DNA of 37,578 bases from CAYYNP01 sp964472545 (GTDB taxonomy: Bacteria > Planctomycetota > Planctomycetia > Pirellulales > Thermoguttaceae): positions 1 to 37,578 of the forward strand of contig CAYYNP010000062.1 of assembly GCA_964472545.1 (NCBI GenBank). The letters run 5' to 3'. The position numbers were made by a program, and so were the translations under genes. Positions 8,681 through 15,610 of this stretch are shown piece after piece. Numbering within the stretch: position 1 is the first letter of the stretch; the number at the start of each line of letters is the position of its first letter. The notes beneath the pieces were generated by a model. It had not been told where the DNA came from and ran no database searches. It was given only the letters and a program-made list of their open reading frames with translations.

Positions 8681-10963
8681 ATGGCCACCGGCGGTCAAAA
8701 ACGCACCCGAAGCGAACGCGTCGCCGCGCTCGATCTGTCGCCGGGGCAGTGGGAGCGAACCTGGGCCAGCTTGCGCCGCCGCGACGTGCTGGGGCGGATC
8801 GGCCTGGCGGCGACCGCGGCGATCATCATGGGCGTGGTGATGCGGGCGTGGGAACCACCGTTCGCCTATCGGACCGGTTACACGCCGGCGCGAGACATCG
8901 TGGCCCGGGTTCCCTTCGCGCGGCAGAACGACTGGCGGACCGAAGAGGCTCGGCAGCGGGCGCGCGACGGCGTCTGCTTCACCTACGTCAACAACCCGCA
9001 ACCGCTGGCCCGGCTCCGCAAAGAACTTCGCACGTCCGTCATCGATCCGGTGCTGGCGGCGGCCACGCTCGACGACCTCGCGCAGCACGACGCGGAACTC
9101 TGGAAGCAGTTGCAGCCGGCCGGCGGCGACGGATCGGAGGCCCCCGCGGACGACGAACCGGCCTATCGGCAATTCCGCGAGGCACTGGCTGGAGTCGAGG
9201 ATACGAAGCGGATCGACAATGCGATCACCGCCGCGTTTGCGCGAGGCGTTCTCGCGACACTAGCGCATGAAGGCGGCAATCGAACGACGATCCTGGTTCA
9301 TCCCGAGGATTTCCCGAATGAGGTCACGCCGCAGCAGGTGGACGACGTCTTGATCGGCGACGGCTCGGCGTTGCGCGCGGGGCTGGCGGCCGAGTGGACG
9401 TCGGCACAGTTGGGCTCGGAAGAAGCGGCGGATCGACTCTTCGCCTGGATTCGGCCGCGTTTGGCCAAGTCGGCGACGCTCGCGCTGGACGCCACGGTCG
9501 ACACGGCTCGGGCGATGGACGAGGCGGCGGCCGCCGTCGAGCCGGTGATGGAGGCTTACCCGGCCGAGCGGTTATTGGCCAAGGCCGGCGAACCGCTCGA
9601 CGAAGAGAAGATCGAACTCTTGTGGCTGGAGTATCAGGCGTCGCTGGCCCCCGAGGTCCGCTCGCTGCCCGCCCGGATCGCCCGGGGTACGGCCGTGATC
9701 GCAATGATCTTCACCATGTTCGTCCTCTGCGGCGTCTATATGCGCTATCGCCAGAGTGGCCCGCTGGCCCATTGGCGTCGGCTGTCGGGCATCCTGTTGA
9801 TGGCCGTGGCGGCGGTGGCTGTTTGCCGCCTGGCGTCGGCCGACGCGTGGCGCGGAGAGATCCTCCCCGTGATGCTCTTCGGCATGACGATGGCCGTGGT
9901 CTATCGCCAGGAGTTGGCCTTGCTGTTGTCCGGGGCGCTGTCGCTGATCGTCGTCTTGGCGTTGGGGTACGGGCTACACGGCTTCCTGCTGTTGATGGCC
10001 GTGACCACCACGGCCAACCTCAACACGGGACGCATCCGCACGCGGAGCAAGCTGATCTACGTGGGCCTGTTTGCCGGGCTGGTCGCGGTGATGGTCGATA
10101 TCGGCGTGAGCATGGTCGACAACCAGCCGTTCGGACTGCCGGCCCTCCGCGGAGCCGCCTACCACGGTTGCTGGGCGTTGATCGGCGGCGTGTTGATGAC
10201 CTGCCTGCTGCCGTTCGTCGAAAAACTCTTCGGCGTGTTGACCGATCTGAGCCTGTTGGAATTGGGCGACATGGCCCATCCGTTGTTGCAGCAACTGGTC
10301 CGGCGGGCCCCGAGCACGTACAACCACTCGGTGACCGTCGGCTCGATCGCCGAAGCGGCCGCCGACAGCATCGGCGCCCGAGGATTGCTGGTCCGCGTGG
10401 GGGCCTATTTCCACGACATCGGCAAGATGCTCAAGCCGGGCTACTTCATCGAGAACCAAGGGGCCGACCCCAACCGCCACGAAACGCTGGTGCCGGCGAT
10501 GAGCAGTCTGGTGATCGTGGCCCATATCAAAGACGGCGCCGACCTCGCCCGCCAGCATCATCTGCCGCAGCCGATCATCGACCTGGTCGAACAGCATCAC
10601 GGCACCACGCGCGTCGGTTTCTTCTACGAACGGGCGACCCAGCAGAAGGAAGCCGACCCCAACGGCGGCACGGTCGACGAAAGCAGGTATCGCTATCCGG
10701 GGCCGAAGCCGCAGACGCCGGAGGCCGCCGTGTTGATGATGGCCGACAACGTCGAAAGCGCCAGCCGCACGCTGGTCGACCCCACTCCCAAGCGTATCGA
10801 GAGCCTTGTTCGCGACGTGGCCGAACGCCGACTCCGCGACGGCCAGTTCGACGACAGCGGGCTGACCTTGCGGGAGCTGCGGGCGATCGAACGCAGCATG
10901 GTCAAGTCGCTGACCTCGATCTACCACGGACGCATCAAGTACCCCGATCAGAAAACGGCCTAA
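8681..10963 (+). CDS. pgpH: 7TM-HD membrane phosphodiesterase (PgpH/YqfF family)
   Basis: 760-residue membrane protein with the architecture of PgpH, known in Listeria as a cyclic di-AMP phosphodiesterase. Order: cytoplasmic N-terminus, one span near residues 40-55, a long extracytoplasmic domain to about 345, a cluster of about seven spans to about 540, then a cytoplasmic HD domain. The HD domain has YNHSVTVGSIAEAAA, the metal-binding HDIGK at residues 578-582, the FIENQ block, and a later QHHGT. These match PgpH closely. Start ATG 8681 was preferred to TTG 8672. The gene order phoH-pgpH-ybeY is shared with Firmicutes. Cyclic di-AMP as substrate is inferred; no diadenylate cyclase lies in this window. 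The ybeY start follows 3 nt after the stop. Confidence 0.9.
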   Translation: MATGGQKRTRSERVAALDLSPGQWERTWASLRRRDVLGRIGLAATAAIIMGVVMRAWEPPFAYRTGYTPARDIVARVPFARQNDWRTEEARQRARDGVCFTYVNNPQPLARLRKELRTSVIDPVLAAATLDDLAQHDAELWKQLQPAGGDGSEAPADDEPAYRQFREALAGVEDTKRIDNAITAAFARGVLATLAHEGGNRTTILVHPEDFPNEVTPQQVDDVLIGDGSALRAGLAAEWTSAQLGSEEAADRLFAWIRPRLAKSATLALDATVDTARAMDEAAAAVEPVMEAYPAERLLAKAGEPLDEEKIELLWLEYQASLAPEVRSLPARIARGTAVIAMIFTMFVLCGVYMRYRQSGPLAHWRRLSGILLMAVAAVAVCRLASADAWRGEILPVMLFGMTMAVVYRQELALLLSGALSLIVVLALGYGLHGFLLLMAVTTTANLNTGRIRTRSKLIYVGLFAGLVAVMVDIGVSMVDNQPFGLPALRGAAYHGCWALIGGVLMTCLLPFVEKLFGVLTDLSLLELGDMAHPLLQQLVRRAPSTYNHSVTVGSIAEAAADSIGARGLLVRVGAYFHDIGKMLKPGYFIENQGADPNRHETLVPAMSSLVIVAHIKDGADLARQHHLPQPIIDLVEQHHGTTRVGFFYERATQQKEADPNGGTVDESRYRYPGPKPQTPEAAVLMMADNVESASRTLVDPTPKRIESLVRDVAERRLRDGQFDDSGLTLRELRAIERSMVKSLTSIYHGRIKYPDQKTA

Positions 10964-10966
10964 GCA

Positions 10967-11506
10967 GTGATCGCCGTCGAAATCGCCGACGAACAATCGA
11001 AGATGCCGATCGACCCGAAGCGGTTGAAGGAGGCCGTCGTTACCGTGCTTCAGGGCGAATCGGTCGCGATGGCCGAGATCAGCGTGGCCGTGGTCGACGA
11101 CCGTGCGATGACCGAGTTGCACCGCCGCCATCTCGGCCAGGACGAGCCGACCGACGTGCTCAGCTTCGTGCTGGAAGAGAGTGAGCAGGGCATTGAGGGC
11201 GAGGTGATCGTCAGCGCGGAAACGGCCATGCTCAGCGCCGATTGGTACGGCATGGCGCCTGAGGACGAACTGCTGCTGTACGTGATTCACGGGACGTTGC
11301 ATCTGGCCGGATACGACGACCTCACACCGCAGGATCGGGCGGTTATGCGTCAACGCGAAGCGGTCTATCTGGCCCATTTCGGCGTCGACTCTCACAGTGC
11401 CGATTCCCACAGTGCCGATTCCCACAGTGCCGAATCGGGTAAGGACGGTGATCCGGCGTCCGGCGACCCCTCGGCCCAGGATTCCTCGGCGGAAGGAGGG
11501 AGTTAG
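10967..11506 (+). CDS. ybeY: Endoribonuclease YbeY, with altered third metal ligand and repeat tail
   Basis: Zinc-dependent RNase family involved in rRNA maturation and ribosome quality control. The 179-residue product has the YbeY core, including DEPTDVLSF and EGEVIVSAETA, and the metal motif HGTLHLAGYDD. H108 and H112 match the first two zinc ligands, but the third position (usually His of GYDH) is Asp118. Asp can bind zinc, so activity is still possible. After the core there is an extra C-terminal tail of about 45 residues with three repeats of DSHSA, then an acidic Ser/Gly-rich end; standard YbeY proteins lack this. Start is GTG 10967, 3 nt after pgpH. The downstream gene has a clear ribosome binding site inside the tail-coding DNA. 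Confidence 0.93.
   Translation: MIAVEIADEQSKMPIDPKRLKEAVVTVLQGESVAMAEISVAVVDDRAMTELHRRHLGQDEPTDVLSFVLEESEQGIEGEVIVSAETAMLSADWYGMAPEDELLLYVIHGTLHLAGYDDLTPQDRAVMRQREAVYLAHFGVDSHSADSHSADSHSAESGKDGDPASGDPSAQDSSAEGGS
11387..11431 (+). repeat. Three 15-bp tandem repeats in the ybeY tail
   Basis: Unit GATTCCCACAGTGCC at 11402-11416 and 11417-11431 (identical), preceded by a copy with two changes at 11387-11401. In frame, they encode DSHSA three times, followed by a partial unit (ESG). Confidence 0.95.
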
Positions 11507-11510
11507 GTTC

Positions 11511-12800
11511 GTGAGTACCGAACTCTACCTGATGATCGCCGGCCTGACGGCGACCTGCCTGGCGGCCGTGTGTGGGCGGTCGTTGGCCGAGTTCGCGCCG
11601 CACGAACTGAAGGAGATCTGCCGCCGGCGCAAGGTGCCGGAGCGTCTCGGTGAAATCCTCCGCCGTCGCGATCAGGTGGCCCTGGCCGCTGAAACGTTGC
11701 GGGCGGTGGCCACGGCCGTGTTCTTGGTGGCGGGGGCGTACTGGGTCTGGGGAAGATCCCAAGCAGAAGCGCCCGTCGAGCCGGCCTCGTTGGCGTCGAC
11801 CGTCGTCGTGGGGGCGCTGGTGTTGGCGGCCGCCGAGATCTGGATCCCCTGGGCCGTCGTGCGGCTTTGGGCAGCGCCGTTTCTCTACTACACCTGGAGC
11901 GTGTGGCGGGCCGTCGGTTTCCTGATGGCCCCGCTCGCGCTGGCGGCCCGGTTCGTCGACACGCTGCTGCATCGGCTGGCCGGCCGCACGCCGGAAGTGC
12001 CCGACGAGGAATCGTTCGAGGAAGACATCCGCACGATCGTCACCGAAGGCCACCGCGAAGGCCTGTTGGAGGAAGACGCCCGGGAGATGATCGAAGGCGT
12101 GATCGAGTTGGGTGATCTCGACGTCTCGGCGATCATGACGCCGCGAACCGACATGGTTTCGATGCCGCAGACGCTCACCTGGCAGGAGGCCCTGGAATTC
12201 GTGATCCAGGTAGGCCACACGCGGATCCCGGTGAGCAACAAGAACCGCGACGACATCGTGGGCATCCTGGTCGTCAAGGACCTGCTACCCGAGTTGGCCA
12301 AGGGTTCGGACGAATCGGTGCGGCCCTGGACGGCCCTCTTGCGAGAGCCGTACTTCGTGCCGGAGACCAAGCCCATCGACGTGCTGTTGCAGGAGTTTCA
12401 GCGCACACGAAACCACATCGCCGTGGTGCTCGACGAATACGGCGGCGTGGCCGGGCTGGTGACCATGGAAGACGTGCTGGAGGAGATCGTCGGCGAGATC
12501 GTCGACGAATACGATCAAGACCTCGTCGAAGGCATCCGCCAGCTCGACGACGGACTCTGCGAGGCCTTGGGGAAGGTCCACGTCGACGAGATCAACGAAC
12601 GCCTCGAATTGGAGTTGCCCGAAGACGCCGATTACGACACCATCGGCGGCTTCGTGTTCAGCGAACTGGGGCACGTCCCGGTGGTCGGCGAGGAACTCGT
12701 TTGGAAGAACGTGCGGGTGACCGTGCTGGAGGCCACGCGGCGTCGGATCGAGCACGTGCGGATCGAAGTCCTCGACCAGACCCGACGTGAACGGGCGTAG
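11511..12800 (+). CDS. CBS-domain membrane protein, CorC/HlyC family
   Basis: 429-residue membrane protein starting at GTG 11511, with a strong AAGGAGG at 11493-11499. The N-terminal 160 residues hold about three or four hydrophobic spans. A tandem CBS pair follows, beginning near VSAIMTPRTDMVSMP and continuing through RIPVSNKNRDDIVGIL and VVLDEYGGVAGLVTMEDVLE. The C-terminal 80 residues match the CorC_HlyC (transporter-associated) domain, with DYDTIGGFVFSELGHVP. Relatives include CorC, YfjD and MpfA, implicated in magnesium or cobalt efflux, and ybeX, often next to ybeY. The usual DUF21 domain appears shortened or divergent. It lies 5 bp after ybeY, so it is probably the last gene of that operon. 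An apparent extension upstream inside ybeY was rejected. Confidence 0.9.
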   Translation: MSTELYLMIAGLTATCLAAVCGRSLAEFAPHELKEICRRRKVPERLGEILRRRDQVALAAETLRAVATAVFLVAGAYWVWGRSQAEAPVEPASLASTVVVGALVLAAAEIWIPWAVVRLWAAPFLYYTWSVWRAVGFLMAPLALAARFVDTLLHRLAGRTPEVPDEESFEEDIRTIVTEGHREGLLEEDAREMIEGVIELGDLDVSAIMTPRTDMVSMPQTLTWQEALEFVIQVGHTRIPVSNKNRDDIVGILVVKDLLPELAKGSDESVRPWTALLREPYFVPETKPIDVLLQEFQRTRNHIAVVLDEYGGVAGLVTMEDVLEEIVGEIVDEYDQDLVEGIRQLDDGLCEALGKVHVDEINERLELELPEDADYDTIGGFVFSELGHVPVVGEELVWKNVRVTVLEATRRRIEHVRIEVLDQTRRERA

Positions 12801-12848
12801 TCGGCGTCGTGCGCAACGTCACACCTTCGCGCCGGTATATCGCAAATA

Positions 12849-12919
12849 GCCGGGGGCGGAAGCCCGCGGACGGCAACACACACTCTCGCACAGAGTCTCC
12901 GAGGGCTTCCGCCCCCGGC
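12849..12919. repeat. 71-bp palindromic element between convergent genes
   Basis: Perfect 17-bp inverted repeat GCCGGGGGCGGAAGCCC (12849-12865) with its complement at 12903-12919. Inside are CGGA/TCCG (12867-12870 with 12898-12901) and ACTCT/AGAGT (12882-12886 with 12892-12896), so nearly the whole element can fold into one long stem-loop. It sits between the 3' ends of two convergent genes and could terminate transcription in both directions, although it has no U-tract. A related half copy lies at 33751-33773. Confidence 0.85.
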
Positions 12920-12934
12920 CAACTCCTCACGTCA

Positions 12935-14821
12935 TCACGGCCCTTCGCCGATAGGCTCCCGCTGCCAAACCAGGCCGGCGTCGGCAACGATCTCGTCGTA
13001 CCAGGCGGCGAAGGCCTGCTGCCGCATCGGATCGCCCGAGCGGGAATAGCTTAGGTAGGGCGCGACCAGGAACGTCGACCAGAGGACCTTATGCGGAGGG
13101 CTCGTCTCGATGAGCCGCGCTACGTAGACCGTCGTCTTCGGCTGGTTCGCGGTCACGCCGATCTCGCCGGCCGCAAGACTGAAGATCGCCTGCATGAATT
13201 CCTCGCCGGCGTAGTCGACACCGGCCACGTCGCTGGTCTCCGGCAGCGCGCCGTAGGTGCCGCCGGGCGTGGAAATCCCAGGCAGCGCGTCGCCGCCGAT
13301 CATCCAGCTAAACGGCTCCGGCCGGCTAATGCGGACGTTTGGCCGTTGGGCGAGTGCTTCCTGCAACGCTGCGCCAGACTTCCGGACTTCGTCGGCCAAC
13401 CGGCCGGCTTCGGCCAGGGCGAGTTCTCGCGCCTGGAGCATCTTCCAGGCGTGAATCACCTGGTCGCGGATCCCGTCGTCTTCAAACTCGGGCACGCGCT
13501 GCGGCGCGTCGTCAACCTTCCAGAAGAGATAGTGATTGCCTCGTGCGTCGCGCGACGAGGCCGCCCGGTACGGGGGCATTTCACGGCCGAATACGAATTC
13601 GTCGAACGGATATCGAAACTCCACGTACGACCGCCCGACTTCATGATCGGTCGTCTCGGGCATGGCGAACAACGGCGTACGGCCCAGCGTCAGGCCGTGC
13701 AAAAGGGCCATCTCCTGCAAATCCGGCGCCGTCGGCGGCTGGGCGTCCGGGTCGGATTCCCGGCGGATCTCGTAGACCAGCAGTCGCTCACGGTAGGCGT
13801 GGATCAAATCCTGCACGACGCCGAAGATCGCCTCGATCCGGCTGCGGGCGTTGCGTTCGGCCAGTTCCTCTCGAATCTCCTCATCCGTCGGCGGGTTCTC
13901 CATGCGGGCGTGAATGTCTTGAAACGGCCGGCGGAAATCCTCGATCTCCTTCAGCGTGATCGCCGCCCGATCGACGTACGCGTCTTCTTCCGCCTTGAAA
14001 TACTCCACGGCAATCTTGTGCGGCACACGGAAGCCGGGCGTGGGAGAATACGGATAAGGGAATTCGGTCTTGTATTGCTCGAAGAACCCGCGCAGCACGT
14101 CTTCGTCCGGCTCGTCCACGCGTTCGGCGTAGGCCGACACGTCGATCGCCGCCAACTCTACGTCGGCCGTCTGGCGAAGTTGCCGGAAGAAGACCCAGCG
14201 CTGCGACGGTGTGACGGCCATCAGGCTGTCGGCAAAGATCTCCTGCAGCTTCTGCGCGAGCAGCTCGTCGCGCAACACGGCAAGAAGCCGCTCGCTGGTC
14301 AGGCCGACTTGTTCGAGCATCGCCTGCACGTCGGCCGGGGGGATGCGGCCATCGGTGAGCCGGTCGAGATAGTCGTCGATTACCTGATCGCCGGGCACGA
14401 TGCCGAGCCGTTCGGCATGCCGGGCAAGTAGCCAGACGTCGACCATCGTCTGTTCGTCGTTTGCGCCGAGGCCTCGTGCCGCGAACTGGAGTGCCTCCGT
14501 CGTGCTTCCGGCGCGAAGCAAGGCCTGCTGAAGGTTGGCGAAGAAACCGACGAGCTGCTGGCGACCACGGCGCATCGCCGCCAGATCGGATTCGTGCAGG
14601 CTGCCGTACGCCGCCGTGGCGACCACTTCAGGATCGGGCGCGTCGGGGGCCGCCGCGTCGGGGCCGCCGGTCTTATCGCCGTTTGGGCCGCCCGGAGGTT
14701 CTTCCCTCACGGCAGACGCATTCTCGGTCGTCCCCGACGCGTCCGGGACGGTCGTCGAGGAGTTGCTGCACGCACAGCCCAGCGAGATCGCCAACACCAA
14801 GAGCCACTGGTAACTGCGCAT
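12935..14821 (-). CDS. SurA/PpiD-like N-terminal-domain lipoprotein
   Basis: 628-residue exported protein. Start chosen at ATG 14821, which gives a signal sequence MRSYQWLLVLAISLGC with a lipobox-like SLGC (C16). A low-complexity Ser/Thr/Pro/Gly segment follows to about residue 65, then a helical region. It resembles the SurA N-terminal chaperone domain: DQVIDDYLDRLTDG, a run of helices, then LRDELLAQKLQEIF. The rest is long and helical, without a clearly recognisable PpiC catalytic core. Comparable proteins are annotated as SurA-like or PpiD-like peptidyl-prolyl isomerases. A role in folding exported proteins is inferred. An upstream extension to 15148 runs through an inverted repeat and was rejected. 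A candidate promoter lies at 14866-14894. Confidence 0.8.
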   Translation of the reverse strand: MRSYQWLLVLAISLGCACSNSSTTVPDASGTTENASAVREEPPGGPNGDKTGGPDAAAPDAPDPEVVATAAYGSLHESDLAAMRRGRQQLVGFFANLQQALLRAGSTTEALQFAARGLGANDEQTMVDVWLLARHAERLGIVPGDQVIDDYLDRLTDGRIPPADVQAMLEQVGLTSERLLAVLRDELLAQKLQEIFADSLMAVTPSQRWVFFRQLRQTADVELAAIDVSAYAERVDEPDEDVLRGFFEQYKTEFPYPYSPTPGFRVPHKIAVEYFKAEEDAYVDRAAITLKEIEDFRRPFQDIHARMENPPTDEEIREELAERNARSRIEAIFGVVQDLIHAYRERLLVYEIRRESDPDAQPPTAPDLQEMALLHGLTLGRTPLFAMPETTDHEVGRSYVEFRYPFDEFVFGREMPPYRAASSRDARGNHYLFWKVDDAPQRVPEFEDDGIRDQVIHAWKMLQARELALAEAGRLADEVRKSGAALQEALAQRPNVRISRPEPFSWMIGGDALPGISTPGGTYGALPETSDVAGVDYAGEEFMQAIFSLAAGEIGVTANQPKTTVYVARLIETSPPHKVLWSTFLVAPYLSYSRSGDPMRQQAFAAWYDEIVADAGLVWQREPIGEGP

Positions 14822-14865
14822 GTTCGACCCGTTTCTCGTCGGTTTCGGCTGGATGGGAGACGGGC

Positions 14866-14894
14866 ATGATAGGTCTGAGGCCGCCGTGGTGCAA
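14866..14894 (-). promoter_or_regulatory. Candidate promoter of the SurA/PpiD-like lipoprotein gene
   Basis: Reading on the minus strand, TTGCAC (14894-14889) and TATCAT (14871-14866) are 17 bp apart; the -10 matches consensus at 5 of 6 positions, the -35 at 3 of 6. It would give a leader of about 38 nt. The rest of this 361-bp divergent gap holds a purine-rich stretch near 14979-14999 and the inverted repeat at 15076-15172; I see no gene in it. Confidence 0.45.
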
Positions 14895-15075
14895 GGCGTT
14901 CCATCGGACGACGGCCTCACGGCCTGCATAGTGATCGCGGCGCATGGCGACCTGCGGGTTTTGCGCAAGGCGTGGCCGGGGGAGGGGACTAGGAGGGGCT
15001 GGATGTTGCCCGGGGCGTGCGTGCAGTACAATGCCCCGTCGCGTTGGGCCCAGACCTCCGGATGTCCTGGATTGC

Positions 15076-15172
15076 GGGTGGCTGGGGCAAAGCGTAGCGG
15101 TGCCCCAGTAACTCGAGAAGTTCCGGGAGCGTGGCCTACCTGGGGCACCGCTACGCTTTGCCCCAGCCACCC
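15076..15172. repeat. 97-bp element with a perfect 33-bp inverted repeat
   Basis: Bases 15076-15108 and 15140-15172 are exact reverse complements, with a 31-bp spacer. Each arm is itself partly palindromic: TGGGGCA (15083-15089) faces TGCCCCA (15101-15107), so each arm can also fold alone. The element ends only 10 bp before the ATG of the thioesterase gene. No transposase is linked and no target duplication is evident. Confidence 0.95.
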
Positions 15173-15182
15173 CGTTGAAAAT

Positions 15183-15596
15183 ATGCCCGAGACCTACGAA
15201 TACCGCCACACCGTCACCGCCGGCGAAATCGATCGCCTGGGACACGCCAACAACGTGGCGTACGTCGAGTGGATGCAGTCGGCGGCGGTGGCCCATTCGG
15301 CGGCCTACGGTTGGTCGACGGAGGCGTACTTGGACTTGGGCCGCGGTTGGGTCGTCCGCTCGCACACAATCCAGTATCATCGCCCTGCGAGGGCCGGCGA
15401 CAAAATCGTGGTGCGGACCTGGGTGGCCACGATGAAGAAAGTGACGTCGATCCGGCGCTATCGTATCGTGCGGCCGAAGGACGGCCAATTGCTGGCCTCG
15501 GCCGAAACGAAATGGGCCTTCGTCGACTTCGCCACCGGCCAGCCCGCGAGAATCCCCCGCGAGATCGCCGGGGCGTTTCGCGTGGTCGAGCGATAG
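15183..15596 (+). CDS. Hotdog-fold acyl-CoA thioesterase (4HBT/YbgC-like)
   Basis: 137 residues, one 4-hydroxybenzoyl-CoA thioesterase-type hotdog domain. The motif EIDRLGHANNVAYVEWM near residues 15-31 has the catalytic Asp followed by GHxNN, which is typical of the family. RGWVVRSHTIQYHRPARAGD and KWAFVDFATGQPARIP complete the fold. Cytoplasmic; it probably hydrolyses an acyl-CoA thioester, substrate unknown. The start is ATG 15183, just after the inverted-repeat element. No clear ribosome binding site is visible, so this start is moderately sure; upstream in-frame sequence is derived from the repeat and was rejected. The gene converges on the histidine kinase with a gap of 14 bp. Confidence 0.87.
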   Translation: MPETYEYRHTVTAGEIDRLGHANNVAYVEWMQSAAVAHSAAYGWSTEAYLDLGRGWVVRSHTIQYHRPARAGDKIVVRTWVATMKKVTSIRRYRIVRPKDGQLLASAETKWAFVDFATGQPARIPREIAGAFRVVER

Positions 15597-15610
15597 AGCG
15601 CGTCGCGGCG

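Noticed and set aside
9394..11184. Open frame of 596 codons inside pgpH and ybeY on the plus strand
   Set aside because: It is an out-of-frame shadow of pgpH. The translation is Arg/Gly/Pro-rich with no domain, as expected of GC-rich DNA.
9974..11425. Open frame of 483 codons antisense to pgpH and ybeY
   Set aside because: Antisense shadow; His/Asp/Gln-rich composition without recognisable motif, and both genes beneath are clearly real.
13091..14431. Open frame of 446 codons antisense to the SurA/PpiD-like gene
   Set aside because: Antisense shadow; the minus-strand protein has a signal peptide and normal composition.
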